Positions 1 to 12,232 of a stretch of 64,000 bases of DNA are shown here, piece by piece; position 1 is the stretch's first letter; the number at the start of each line of letters is the position of its first letter. The translations under genes were made by a program, and so were the position numbers. The stretch lies in assembly GCF_020463795.1 (NCBI RefSeq), contig NZ_CP080025.1, forward strand, positions 1,925,001 to 1,989,000, in the 5' to 3' direction. The stretch comes from Echinicola marina (GTDB taxonomy: Bacteria > Bacteroidota > Bacteroidia > Cytophagales > Cyclobacteriaceae). The notes under the pieces are model-generated. The model saw only the letters and a list, made by a program, of their open reading frames with translations, was not told where the DNA came from and searched no databases.

Positions 1-1385
1 TAAAATAACCAGCCCGGGAATTCCACATCCTTAGGGGAATAGGTCACGCCATGGTAGAACACATGGTTGATGCCTGCCAAGAAGGCCTGGTCCACCTCTG
101 GCTTCATCTGTGAAAAGGAGCTTTTGAAGTGCTCGCCCAGCCAGGTGAAGGTTTCGCAGGAGATCAGTTCTTTTCCGGCCAGGTGGCCAGCAGAAGAGGC
201 AAACTTAAGCATAATGGGATCGGGGTCCACGTTGCGGATATCGGCACTGTCCCTGCGCAATCCCGGGATGGGGAAATAGCTGGAACCAAAGGTTTCGCAC
301 TCGGGAATGTCCACAGCGGCATAGAGGTCGATCAGGTTGCCCGGTGAGCCATGGGCCTGGTTTTTGGTCAGCTTGCCTTTATGATGCGCCCAATCGGTCC
401 ATCGTTGGGTAAAGTGTTCCAAGAGCAGTTCATGCAGGGTTTCCCGGTAGTCGGACTTGATTCGGCGGGAGTTTTCGCTGTCTGTTTTGCCAAGCAATTC
501 GGGCAAGTGAGGCTTGAGGTCATAGCCTCTACGTTCTTGGAATTCCTCCAAGAAGTCTTGGGTGAAATTGGCCCCATAAACTTCAAAACTATCATTATAA
601 AAGCTGCGGATACCTGGTGTTTGCTGGATAAAAGCGCTATCAAACTCCCCTAAATAATCTTCAATGGCTTCCTCGGCAAAATGGTCCAAGGTATAGCCTT
701 GACCTCCCGGAGCGGCCCGCTTTACTTTTTGCCCGGTTTTGCCATTATAGATGGCCATGATTTTCCAGTTTCCTGCTGCCTCCCATTTTATTTCCCCATT
801 TTCTGCTACCTGAGTGGTGATATCTTCGACCTGTCCATTTTCACCATAGGCCATTACCGCAAGGAGTTTGGGAGAAAGGTCAGGGTGCCTTTCATTGATG
901 ATATTCAAATCGGCCTTAAAAGTCCCATTGCCATCAAAATCAAAATCCTTGACCTCCAATTTGGAAGCGGCAAAATGGGCTTCCACAAATGGTCCTCCAA
1001 ATGGCCAACCGGTACCTTGGGTCAGGTCCACGCCCATGCCCAGGCTATCGGCCACATCCACGGTATAGTGGAGCATGTCCAGCCATGGTTTGGAAAGGAA
1101 ATCCAAATAACGGTCCTCATAACCTTTGGCACCATAGATCGGAGCGATCTCCACGCCGCCAAGTCCAGCATCAGCGTACTCATGCAGGAGATAGTTGAGG
1201 TTTTCTTTGTCCACGGCATTGCCCATCCACCACCAGCGGGTCCAAGGTTTGGCGGTCTGGCTGATCTCCGGCCAGCTGCCTGCTTGTATTTGGGGGACAG
1301 TTTGCGTTTCGGTGCTTTTTTGGCAGGAAAATGTAAATATTGCTGTGGCTAAGCTTAAGGAATAAAGGCTTGTTTTGAGTTTCAT
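1..1385 (-). CDS. GH106 alpha-L-rhamnosidase, C-terminus cut by window edge
   Basis: The minus-strand frame opens at ATG 1385-1383 and runs off the left edge without a stop, giving 461 codons of a family usually about 900-1100 residues long. The N-terminus is a lipoprotein signal with a lipobox ending FTFSC (Cys21). After it come motifs I associate with GH106: TRWWWMGNAVD, a DAGLGGVEIAPIYG stretch and GTGWPFGGP, typical of the TIM-barrel core. GH106 enzymes remove terminal alpha-L-rhamnose from rhamnogalacturonan. It is the last of three same-strand genes after a GH2 enzyme and L-rhamnose mutarotase, so release and isomer preparation of rhamnose are encoded together. About 450 bp of repeat-containing DNA separates it from the mutarotase, so it may have its own promoter. 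Family assignment is from remembered motifs. Confidence 0.85.
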   Translation of the reverse strand, partial: MKLKTSLYSLSLATAIFTFSCQKSTETQTVPQIQAGSWPEISQTAKPWTRWWWMGNAVDKENLNYLLHEYADAGLGGVEIAPIYGAKGYEDRYLDFLSKPWLDMLHYTVDVADSLGMGVDLTQGTGWPFGGPFVEAHFAASKLEVKDFDFDGNGTFKADLNIINERHPDLSPKLLAVMAYGENGQVEDITTQVAENGEIKWEAAGNWKIMAIYNGKTGQKVKRAAPGGQGYTLDHFAEEAIEDYLGEFDSAFIQQTPGIRSFYNDSFEVYGANFTQDFLEEFQERRGYDLKPHLPELLGKTDSENSRRIKSDYRETLHELLLEHFTQRWTDWAHHKGKLTKNQAHGSPGNLIDLYAAVDIPECETFGSSYFPIPGLRRDSADIRNVDPDPIMLKFASSAGHLAGKELISCETFTWLGEHFKSSFSQMKPEVDQAFLAGINHVFYHGVTYSPKDVEFPGWLF

Positions 1386-1836
1386 GAATGGGTTATTTAT
1401 GGTCAAAAGGTGTCCACTATGTAAGCGAATTGATTTTTATTGTCTCAAGGTCCAGTTCTAGACCGAGCATCGATAAATATTATCCACGGATGAACACAGA
1501 TGCACACGGATGGATTTTATCTTTTTATCATTAATCTGTGTTTATCCCTTTCATCTCATTCCCCGGTTTGTGTCCTCACAGACCGGAATGAATCCTATTT
1601 AAGGCCAAGTGGCCTGTGAAGACACATGCCACGGAGTAAAGAACCACTCCATCTGTGTTTATCTTTATCCATCTGTGGTTAATTCTTTATTCTGTTGTGG
1701 CTGTGCGCCGCGGTGTAGCACAGCGGACAGGGCAACGATTTCCGCTTATCTCCCCCCTCCTAACCTCCCCCTTTAAGGGGAGGGATCGATTTCGTAACTT
1801 TTATCGAAAAGTCCCCTCAAGGGGGATTAAGGGGGC
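1386..1836. repeat. Gene-free spacer with dispersed intergenic repeats
   Basis: This spacer between GH106 and rhaM shows no credible gene. Around 1477-1516 it has three near-copies of a ten-base CACRGATGNA-type repeat. Around 1650-1690 the same words recur in inverted orientation (CATCTGTG, then CCATCTGTGG), so the two blocks face each other. At about 1755-1835 there are G/C-rich inverted repeats (CCCCTTTAAGGGG, then CCCCTCAAGGGG). Such sequences recur between genes in many Bacteroidota genomes. They could form hairpins in the mRNA downstream of rhaM; no T-tract makes a clear terminator. Confidence 0.6.
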
Positions 1837-2160
1837 TTAAAGCGTAAATACCTCTTTCAAAGTCACACTTACCGGGGAATTGTCGGGGTGGGTCTCCATG
1901 ATGTCTGCCATATAGGCCCACCATTTTTGCACGATCTCGGTGCTGCCCAAATCCTGGGAAGAGCTGTCGCCCGAAATGGTCTGCACGGCAAATAGGCTGG
2001 AGCTTTCCTTGTCCAGGTAAATGGAATAATCGACGACCCCGCTGTCCTTGAGCAGCTTAACCAGTTCCGGCCAGATTTCCCGGTGCCTTTTTTCATATTC
2101 TTCCTCATGTCCGGGAAGGAGTTTCATGCGGAAAGCGATTTGTTTATTCATGGACTTCAT
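1837..2160 (-). CDS. rhaM: L-rhamnose mutarotase
   Basis: This 107-residue cytoplasmic protein matches the usual length and sequence of RhaM, which interconverts alpha and beta anomers of L-rhamnose ahead of rhamnose isomerase. Visible family signatures are Tyr22 and His26 within YEKRHREIWPEL (equivalent to E. coli Tyr18 and His22), the YSIYLD strand, the paired Trp80-Trp81 and the HPDNSPVS loop near the C-terminus. It begins 6 bp after the stop of the upstream GH2 gene, so the two are almost certainly cotranscribed. A second in-frame ATG at codon 4 could be the true start; the difference is only three residues. No signal peptide is present, as expected for a cytoplasmic step. Confidence 0.95.
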   Translation of the reverse strand: MKSMNKQIAFRMKLLPGHEEEYEKRHREIWPELVKLLKDSGVVDYSIYLDKESSSLFAVQTISGDSSSQDLGSTEIVQKWWAYMADIMETHPDNSPVSVTLKEVFTL

Positions 2161-2166
2161 TTCAAA

Positions 2167-5019
<2,853 letters not shown>

Positions 5020-5091
5020 TTATTTTAAAGAATTTAATCGACTAAGAAAGGAATATATGGGCTAAAAACTGTTATGGTCTGGGAGGGATGG

Positions 5092-6060
5092 GGATTGTTT
5101 GGTTAATGGTTTTTATATTTTAACCATTAAGGAATTAAGGGGCATTAAGGTTGGGTTTGTTTTTTTTGCAACAATGCTTTATGCTCTTCATGCTTTTATG
5201 TCTTTATGGTTTGTGTTTTAACCATTAAGGAATTAAGGGGCATTAAGGGTTGGTATTGTGTTTTTTGTTATAAGATTGCTTCATGCTCTTCATACCTTCA
5301 TGTCTTCGTGGTTCATGTTTTAACCATTAAGGGATTAAGGTTCATTAAAGGTTGGGTTTGGATTTTTGTGTAGAAGATTGCTTTATGTTCTTCATGCTTT
5401 TATGTCTTTATGGTTTGTGTTTTAACCATTAAGGAATTAAGGGGCATTAAGGTTGGGTTTGTTTTTTTTGTTATAAGATTGCTTCATGCTCTCCACTCCT
5501 TCATGTCTTCATGGTTCATGTTTTGACCATTAAGGAATTAAGGTTCATTAAGGTTTTGGATTGTTTTTTTGTGAACAGTACTTCATGTCCTTCATACCTT
5601 CATGTCTTCATGGTTCATTTTTTTAACCATTAAGGGATTAAGGGGCATTAAGGTTGGGTTTGTTTTTTTTGTTATAAGATTGCTTCATGCTCTCCACTCC
5701 TTCATGTCTTCATGGTTCATGTTTTGACCATTAAGGAATTAAGGTTCATTAAGGTTTTGGATTGTTTTTTTGTGAACAGTACTTCATGTCCTTCATACCT
5801 TCATGTCTTCATGGTTCATTTTTTTAACCATTAAGGGATTAAGGGGCATTAAGGTTGGGTTTGGATTTTTTGTTATAAGATTGCTTCATGCTCTTCACTC
5901 CTTCATGTCTTCATGGTTCATGTTTTGACCATTAAGGAATTAAGGTTCATTAAGGTTTTGGATTGTTTTTTTGTGAACAGTACTTCATGCTCTTCACACC
6001 TTTATGTCTTCATGGTTCATGTTTTAACCATTAAGGAGTATTGAGGTTTTGGGTTGGTTA
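5092..6060. repeat. Tandem ~100 bp repeat array, part 1a (about 10 units)
   Basis: Units share a conserved block beginning ACCATTAAGG at 5123, 5221, 5323, 5425, 5526, 5626, 5727, 5827, 5928 and 6027, a spacing of 98-102 bp. Each unit has an ATTAAGG-rich part (three close copies of that heptamer), a T-rich part, and a TTCATG-rich part with four or five copies every 9-10 bases. A two-unit block of 201 bp near 5470-5670 is repeated with no difference I can see at 5671-5870, showing recent tandem duplication. There are no unique spacers, so this is not CRISPR. No gene is visible inside. The same repeat continues after the GxxExxY gene and recurs inverted at 38.5-39.6 kb and 49.8-50.3 kb. Confidence 0.9.
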
Positions 6061-6176
6061 TTATGAGAAAATATTTTTTGTGATTAATACTTATAACCAA
6101 TAAGTGGGATTGAGTTTAATCTTTGATTTTGTTATATTAGTACCTATTGATTTTTGTTGAATTAAATTTTTTAGAG

Positions 6177-6599
6177 ATGTCTTCATTTTTGAATATGACT
6201 AAGTTTGATGTTACGCAATTGTCCTATGAAATAACTGGATGTGCTATAAAAGTACATAGGGAGTTAGGGCCAGGTCTATTGGAAAGCGTGTATCAACAAT
6301 GCTTATCTTTTGAATTAAGAAAGCAAGGCTTTAATGTTATAGAGCAAATGATTGTTCCAGTAGAATATGATGGGCAGGTGATAGAAACAGTTCTTCGTTT
6401 GGATATGCTTGTAGATAATTGTGTAGTGGTAGAATTAAAAGCAGTGGAGAATGTATTGCCCGTTCATGAAGCCCAGTTGTTAACTTATATGAAGTTGTTA
6501 AAAAAGCCACAGGGACTGTTAATTAATTTTTTCACAGATAATATTAGCAAAACGATGAGACCTATGGTGAATGAATATTTTCGGGAATTGCCAGATTGA
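6177..6599 (+). CDS. GxxExxY protein (PD-(D/E)XK nuclease-like)
   Basis: A 140-residue protein with the family signature GLLESVY (Gly33, Glu36, Tyr39), preceded by the usual AIKVHRELGPG helix. The rest resembles a small PD-(D/E)XK fold: Asp76 in RLDMLV, Glu86-Leu-Lys88 in VVVELKAVE, then Gln100 in HEAQLLTYMKLL. The biochemical role of this family is not established as far as I know; nuclease activity is inferred from the fold. I chose ATG 6177; a longer frame would need TTG 6147, and ATG 6195 is also plausible because relatives often start just before the TKF-like motif. The gene sits in the middle of the ~100 bp repeat array with repeats on both sides. Its A+T content is higher than that of the surrounding PUL genes. 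Confidence 0.88.
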   Translation: MSSFLNMTKFDVTQLSYEITGCAIKVHRELGPGLLESVYQQCLSFELRKQGFNVIEQMIVPVEYDGQVIETVLRLDMLVDNCVVVELKAVENVLPVHEAQLLTYMKLLKKPQGLLINFFTDNISKTMRPMVNEYFRELPD

Positions 6600-6604
6600 A
6601 GCAT

Positions 6605-7050
6605 GAGTGGAATTTGTGTTTTTGGCCATTAAGGAGTAAAGGTTCATTAAAGGTTTTGGATTGTTTTTTTGTGAACAGTACTTCATGCTCTTCACTCCTT
6701 CATGTCTTCATGGTTCATTTTTTAACCATTAAGGGATTAAGGGACATTAAGGGTTGGCATTGTGTTTTTTGTGAACAGTACTTCATGCTCTTCACTCCTT
6801 CATGTCTTCATGGTTCATTTTTTAACCATTAAGGGATTAAGGGACATTAAGGGTTGGCATTGTGTTTTTTGTGAACAGTACTTCATGCTCTTCACTCCTT
6901 CATGTCTTCATGGTTCATTTTTTTAACCATTAAGGAGTTAAGGGTCATTAAGGGTTGGCATTGTGTTTTTTGTGTGGAAGATTGCTTTATGTTCTTCATA
7001 CTTTTATGTCTTCGTGGTTCATTTTTTTAAACATTAAGGAGCATAAAGAT
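6605..7050. repeat. Tandem ~100 bp repeat array, part 1b (about 5 units)
   Basis: The array resumes right after the GxxExxY stop codon in the same orientation as part 1a, with unit blocks near 6625, 6725, 6825, 6926 and 7030. Two neighbouring units (about 6680-6780 and 6780-6880) look identical over roughly 100 bp, a sign of recent slippage or unequal crossing-over. An open frame that crosses these units translates to a repeated peptide and is a by-product of the repeat, not a gene. Confidence 0.88.
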
Positions 7051-7492
7051 TTTGGGGCCAGATTATGTAATGATATATGGGGGATGGTGGCAGGATACCT
7101 CATAACAGCTAGAACAAAGGTGCTATGAAATGGGATAAATTGTTATTGGTATATTTTTTCTTGGTTTCGGTGATTAATATGGTTTTTGAAGGCTTAATAA
7201 TGGTGTTTTTGTGTGTTTTAATATTGTTTTATTGGTATTTCAACTGTGTTAGGTGAAAAATTCAAACGTTTGAAAAGACCATTTCCCATGATAGTACAGT
7301 ACGAATTTTTAAAATTCTACTGCTAGTTTGCTGCTGTCCTGAAAATCAACTGGAGCTAGCCCAAGGCTTTTGATCAAGATTATAATCAAGATGGCCATGC
7401 TTTAATGTTCAGTAATATAGGATGGTTGGGGAATATTGTTCCCTAGGAGAAATGATTAGTCACACCGGACAAACAAAACCTAAAATTAAACC
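7051..7492 (+). promoter_or_regulatory. Upstream region of first SusC/SusD pair with two operator-like palindromes
   Basis: This gene-free stretch precedes the SusC gene. It contains a perfect 14-bp palindrome TTCAAACGTTTGAA at 7261-7274, which looks like a LacI-family operator, and GTACAGTACG at 7294-7303, which reappears in inverted orientation upstream of the FAS1 operon at 16423-16433. An AT-rich block, AATTTTTAAAATT, follows the second box. No convincing Bacteroidota -7 element was identified. Binding and regulator identity are inferred. Confidence 0.45.
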
Positions 7493-10400
7493 ATGAAAAA
7501 GCAATTTACCCTAAAAAACCATTGGCTCAAGGGAAGTCTATTCCTGCTGGCCATGGCAGGCGGTACAGCAACTAATGCAAGTAGTTTGCTTTATGAAACT
7601 GCCCATTTAAAAACGAGCGAAGCGCTTGCACTTTCCCAGGAGCAATTCGCCAAAGAAATAAGCGGAACGGTGCTGTCAAGTGAAGATAATCTGCCCCTGC
7701 CGGGTGTCAGTATCCTGATCAAGGGCAGCAGTACAGGAACGGTCACTGATATTGATGGGAAATTTACCATAGAGGTGCCCAGTGAGGAATCCGTATTGGT
7801 TTTTAGTTCTATTGGATTTGCAAGACAAGAGATAACTGTAGGTTCTCAAAGCACGATCAATATTACCATGGAGGTGGATTTGCAGCAGTTGGGAGAAGTG
7901 GTCGTGGTAGGATATGGTACCCAGAAGAAAGCTAATATTACTGGAGCCATCGCCCAAATCGAACCTGAAAACTTGGATGAAAGGCCTATACAGCGAGTGG
8001 ATCAGGCATTGATCGGCCAAATGGCGGGTGTTCGGGTAAAGCAAACCTCCGGGGTGCCGGGCAGAGGCTTTGACATACAAGTGAGAGGAGTAGGTTCCAT
8101 CACGGCCAATAACCAACCGCTATACGTGATTGATGGGTTTCCATTGGAGAGTGCTGGCGGCAATCCCATGGATAACCTGAACCCGAATGATATTGAAACC
8201 ATACAAGTGTTGAAAGATGCATCTGCTGCGGCTATCTATGGTTCCCGGGCATCCAATGGTGTGGTCATTATCAATACCAAAAGTGGAAAATCGGGCAAGG
8301 CCCAAATCAGCTTAAATGCCTATACAGGATGGAATGAGACGGTGAAGAAATTGGATGTGCTGAGCCCTACAGAGTGGATTGACCGTGCCACAGAAATGAT
8401 CAATACCCAGTGGGAAAATTCTGGTGAGGGAAGGTCAGCTTCTCAGACCTTGGCTGAAAGGGAAGCCATCTTGGGTGGTTTTGATCGAAACTATATGTAT
8501 GATGAACGATGGATGCAAGAAGGCTATCCAGGCTTAATGCTGGTGGACTGGCAAGACCATTTGTTCAGAAAAGGACTGGTACAGAATTACCAGCTGAATG
8601 CTTCCGGAGGGAATGAATTTGTCAAGTATTTTATTTCCGGGGATTATATGGACCAGGAGGGAATTGCAGTTGGTGTGGATTATAAGCGTTATTCAGCCCG
8701 TGCCAATGTAGAGGTTCAGGCAAGTGATAAATTGAAATTTGGCTTGAATCTCAATCCTTCCTATTCATCTTTGGATGATCCGGGGGTAGAAGGTAAAGAT
8801 GCGATTACCCATACTACGGTAGGGATGGCTCCAGTGGTTGAAGCTGATGCAGGTATCTATACAGGAGTGGGCGATATTCCGCTGTACACTTGGGCCAGCT
8901 CTAGGATCAGTCCCATTGCTTATGCTGAAGAACGGCTTAACCAAACAAGCATATTTAGAAATCTGGCGACTATTTATGGACAATATGACTTTATAGAGGG
9001 CTTGGCATTCAAAACGACATTGAATGTGGATAATGTGGATCAACAGAATAAAAACTATACCCCAGCGCCCGTAACCAGAAATAAGCAGACTACAGGGGGC
9101 TTTAACGGGTACAGAAAACTCACCTTTGTCAATGAAAACACCCTTTCCTTCAATAGGACTTTTGATGAAGTGCATAATGTAAGCGCAGTGGCAGGGATGT
9201 CCTATAATTTCAATAAGCGCAATACCTATACTATGGGAGGTAATTTTGATGTAGAAGGCATTACGACCCTGAATGCCGCTGTAATCAATGCGGGGAGCAC
9301 CAATACCACAGAAACACAAAGTACCTTACTTTCCTATTTTGGTCGTTTGCAATATGATTATAAAGGTAAATATTTGATTTCTGCATCGGCAAGGAGGGAT
9401 GGTTCTTCACGCTTTGGACAAGATACCAAATGGGGTTTCTTCCCTTCGGTGTCCTTGGGTTGGAGACTTTCTGATGAAGTTTTTATGGAGGATGTTTCTC
9501 TCTTGAGCGATTTGAAATTGCGGGGAAGCTGGGGACTGTCCGGGAATAATGGGATAGGCGATTACTCCCATATAGCGACCTTGGATTTTGCGAATTATTC
9601 CTATGGTGGAGCATTGGTCAATGGTTTGATTCCAGGCAATTTTCCTAATAACGAATTGGGATGGGAAGAGTCCGAAATGCTCAATATAGGTTTGGACCTT
9701 GGGGTCTTACAAAATAGGATCTACGCTTCCTTTGATTATTACACCAAGAAAAACACGAATCTTCTCTTGAATATCCCTGTGCCTTCTGCCACAGGCTTTA
9801 GCTCTGCCTTGACCAATATCGGTGAGGTGATGAATAAGGGTTGGGAATTTGAGTTGAGCACCAGAAACCTAACGGGTGAATTTACTTGGTCTACCAATTT
9901 TAACCTTAGCCATAATACCAATGAGGTCAGGCAGCTAGGACCAGAAAACACCCCGATATTAGGTGGTAGCTTTGATATCAATCACAATATTACCATGGTG
10001 GGAGAGCCGATGTACAGCTTATACTTGGTGCAGAATATTGGGATCCTCACCCAAGAGGAAATTGATAATGGCGCGGCACTTTATGGTAACCAACAGGAGG
10101 GAGATCCCCAGTATTTTGATGCCAATGGTGATGGGGTGATCGATCCAGATGATAGGATACTTTCAGGCCATCCCAATCCGGATTATGTATGGGGGATTAC
10201 CAATACCTTTTCATATAAAGGATTTGACTTAAATATATTGGTGCAAGGCCAATGGGGCGGATTGATCTATTCCACTTTTGGCAGGGCGATGGACCGTCCG
10301 GGAATGGGATTTGTTGAAAATACCCTTGGCCGACACAGGAATCGCTGGAGATCCCCAGAGAACCCTGGTGATGGGCAGACAGGCAAGGCCGTGTCCAGTT

Positions 10401-10666
10401 TTGGTAGAATAAAAAATACGGACTGGCTTTATCCGTCTGATTATTGGAGGATCAGAAATATTACTTTGGGCTATGACCTTGGCAGATTGGTCAAAAACAA
10501 GAATTTCCTTACAGGAGCCCGTATCTACACCACTGCTGAAAATTTCTTTGGAGGAGATAAGTATACGGGAGGCTTCAATCCTGAGGCAGTTAACAATAAC
10601 GGAGATGATTATGGTGCCTTTCCGCTTTCCCGATCAGTTGTATTTGGTGTAAACCTTAAGTTTTAA
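7493..10666 (+). CDS. SusC/RagA-family TonB-dependent transporter
   Basis: This 1057-residue outer-membrane protein imports oligosaccharides through a 22-stranded barrel together with a SusD lid. A signal-like hydrophobic segment lies near residues 14-30. A carboxypeptidase-D-like regulatory domain follows (about 56-130, ISGTVLSSEDNLPLPGVSI), then the EVVVVGYGTQKK TonB-box segment and plug (about 140-260, including QVRGVGSITANNQPLYVIDG and SNGVVIINTKSG). The barrel runs to a C-terminus ending in Phe. It has no STN domain, so it is unlikely to signal through an anti-sigma factor. The SusD partner starts 18 bp downstream. Upstream lie an AAACGTTT palindrome and a GTACAGTAC box. Substrate is unknown; neighbours suggest a pectic glycan. 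Confidence 0.95.
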   Translation: MKKQFTLKNHWLKGSLFLLAMAGGTATNASSLLYETAHLKTSEALALSQEQFAKEISGTVLSSEDNLPLPGVSILIKGSSTGTVTDIDGKFTIEVPSEESVLVFSSIGFARQEITVGSQSTINITMEVDLQQLGEVVVVGYGTQKKANITGAIAQIEPENLDERPIQRVDQALIGQMAGVRVKQTSGVPGRGFDIQVRGVGSITANNQPLYVIDGFPLESAGGNPMDNLNPNDIETIQVLKDASAAAIYGSRASNGVVIINTKSGKSGKAQISLNAYTGWNETVKKLDVLSPTEWIDRATEMINTQWENSGEGRSASQTLAEREAILGGFDRNYMYDERWMQEGYPGLMLVDWQDHLFRKGLVQNYQLNASGGNEFVKYFISGDYMDQEGIAVGVDYKRYSARANVEVQASDKLKFGLNLNPSYSSLDDPGVEGKDAITHTTVGMAPVVEADAGIYTGVGDIPLYTWASSRISPIAYAEERLNQTSIFRNLATIYGQYDFIEGLAFKTTLNVDNVDQQNKNYTPAPVTRNKQTTGGFNGYRKLTFVNENTLSFNRTFDEVHNVSAVAGMSYNFNKRNTYTMGGNFDVEGITTLNAAVINAGSTNTTETQSTLLSYFGRLQYDYKGKYLISASARRDGSSRFGQDTKWGFFPSVSLGWRLSDEVFMEDVSLLSDLKLRGSWGLSGNNGIGDYSHIATLDFANYSYGGALVNGLIPGNFPNNELGWEESEMLNIGLDLGVLQNRIYASFDYYTKKNTNLLLNIPVPSATGFSSALTNIGEVMNKGWEFELSTRNLTGEFTWSTNFNLSHNTNEVRQLGPENTPILGGSFDINHNITMVGEPMYSLYLVQNIGILTQEEIDNGAALYGNQQEGDPQYFDANGDGVIDPDDRILSGHPNPDYVWGITNTFSYKGFDLNILVQGQWGGLIYSTFGRAMDRPGMGFVENTLGRHRNRWRSPENPGDGQTGKAVSSFGRIKNTDWLYPSDYWRIRNITLGYDLGRLVKNKNFLTGARIYTTAENFFGGDKYTGGFNPEAVNNNGDDYGAFPLSRSVVFGVNLKF

Positions 10667-10684
10667 TTCCTAAAGACAAGTATC

Positions 10685-12199
10685 ATGAAAAAGATAAAAA
10701 TTCTATATATCGCTTTGATCAGCTTGGCCTCTGGAACAATGATGTCCTGTGAAAGTAAGCTGGATCAATCCCCTAAGTCTTCTTTGGGATCAAACGCATT
10801 TTATCAAAATGAGTCAGACTTTATCAAAGCACTTTCGGGCGTGTACAATGGCCTAAATGCTTATCCAATCAATCATTTTGAACTGAGTGAGGTGCGCTCG
10901 GATAATATTTACAGTCCAGGAACTGCAGGTGTGAGGGATTATAACCTGATCAATAACTTCAATACCAATTTGGCAACAGCCGGTATTATGAACAGCACTT
11001 GGAATGACCTGTACAATAATATCATGCGTGCCAATACCATTTTGGAAAAGCTGACTGCTGATGTGGTGGCAGATGAAAATATGCGTGCAAGGATTGAAGG
11101 GGAAACCAAGTTCTTGAGGGCCTTGTTTTATTTTGATTTAGTACGGTTTTATGGAAAAGTGCCTTTGTTTGACCGGCCAGTTACTCCTTTAGAGGCATTG
11201 GAGATACCAAGAAGTCCTGTTGCTGATGTTTATAGTCTGATTATTGCTGATTTGGAATTTGCCATTTCCAACTTGCCAGATGAATTCACCAGCGCCACAG
11301 ATTTGGGCAGGGCCACTTCCCATGCTGCCAGAGGGCTTTTGGCCAGGGTATATATGACCCGATCTGGAACCCAGCTGCATCCTGAAGGGCCTGTAATGGG
11401 CACAAACGAATGGGATAAGGCCATTAGTTTGTTGGATCAGATTATCGACAGCGGTCAATTTGATTTGGTGGACAATTATGCAGATATCTTTGCCTATGAC
11501 AATGAGAATAATGAGGAGATCGTGTTTGATATCCAGTTCTTGAGTGGAGGCCAAGGTGTAGGTGGGGAATATGTGCAATATCACTATCCCGAGGCATTTG
11601 CCAGAACCAATGGGATTCCATTTGCTGGGGGGACTTTCCCTGATGCGCCGAAAACAGTATCGGCCAACTTAATGGACTCTTATGAGAGCAATGATGTCCG
11701 TGATGACTTTTCGGTTTGGATCAACTATGATGACGGGAATGGAAATATTACCCAGGACCGATTTATCAAAAAGTATTTGGATCTGGATAATCTAGGAGTG
11801 GATCGTTTTGATTTTGAACTGAATTTTCCTGTAATCCGCTATGCCGATATTTTGCTGATGAAGGCAGAAGCCCTGAGTAAAAGTGGAGGCGCGCAGTTGG
11901 AGATCGATGCCTTGGTGAATAGTATTCGTCAAAGAGCCGGATTGATATTGCCTTTGGTCAATGTCTCCTATGAGCAAATCATGGAAGAGCGGAGAAGGGA
12001 ATTTATTGGTGAAGGGCTGAGATGGCATGATTTGGTCAGGTCAGGAATGGCCATTGATGTGATGAAAGCTTGGGTTGAGGAAGAAGATGCAGCCAATAAA
12101 ATCTCTACTGATATTACTGCAGATGATATGATTTATGCTGTTCCAATCAACCAATTGGATGTTAAGGAAGGCTTGTATGACCAAAATGCAGGGTATTAA
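10685..12199 (+). CDS. SusD/RagB-family glycan-binding lipoprotein
   Basis: A 504-residue surface lipoprotein (lipobox MMSC, Cys22) that pairs with the SusC just upstream. SusD features are visible: an early NAFYQNESDFIKALSGVYNGL helix, the TPR-like WNDLYNNIMRANTILEKL segment, FLRALFYFDLVRFYG, and a C-terminal IRYADILLMKAEAL followed by RRREFIGEGLRWHDLVRSG, the usual SusD/RagB C-terminal signature. It should bind glycan chains at the cell surface and close over the SusC channel. It ends just before a strong terminator, so the pair forms a two-gene unit separate from the glycosidase that follows. Confidence 0.95.
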   Translation: MKKIKILYIALISLASGTMMSCESKLDQSPKSSLGSNAFYQNESDFIKALSGVYNGLNAYPINHFELSEVRSDNIYSPGTAGVRDYNLINNFNTNLATAGIMNSTWNDLYNNIMRANTILEKLTADVVADENMRARIEGETKFLRALFYFDLVRFYGKVPLFDRPVTPLEALEIPRSPVADVYSLIIADLEFAISNLPDEFTSATDLGRATSHAARGLLARVYMTRSGTQLHPEGPVMGTNEWDKAISLLDQIIDSGQFDLVDNYADIFAYDNENNEEIVFDIQFLSGGQGVGGEYVQYHYPEAFARTNGIPFAGGTFPDAPKTVSANLMDSYESNDVRDDFSVWINYDDGNGNITQDRFIKKYLDLDNLGVDRFDFELNFPVIRYADILLMKAEALSKSGGAQLEIDALVNSIRQRAGLILPLVNVSYEQIMEERRREFIGEGLRWHDLVRSGMAIDVMKAWVEEEDAANKISTDITADDMIYAVPINQLDVKEGLYDQNAGY

Positions 12200-12232
12200 A
12201 CTATGGACATAAAATAAAGTTAGGCTTAATTA

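Noticed and set aside
681-1352. 223-residue plus-strand frame
   Set aside because: It is antisense to the GH106 gene, whose conserved motifs are on the minus strand.
6596-6832. 78-residue open frame after the GxxExxY gene
   Set aside because: It translates two tandem repeat units and so encodes the same short peptide twice; no start signal or homology.
5092-7050. CRISPR array from regular ~100 bp repeats
   Set aside because: The whole ~100 bp unit is repeated; there are no unique spacers of 25-40 bp and no cas genes in the window.
7401-7492. Bacteroidota -33/-7 promoter for the first SusC
   Set aside because: I found no TAnnTTTG with acceptable spacing to a TTG, so no exact promoter is claimed.
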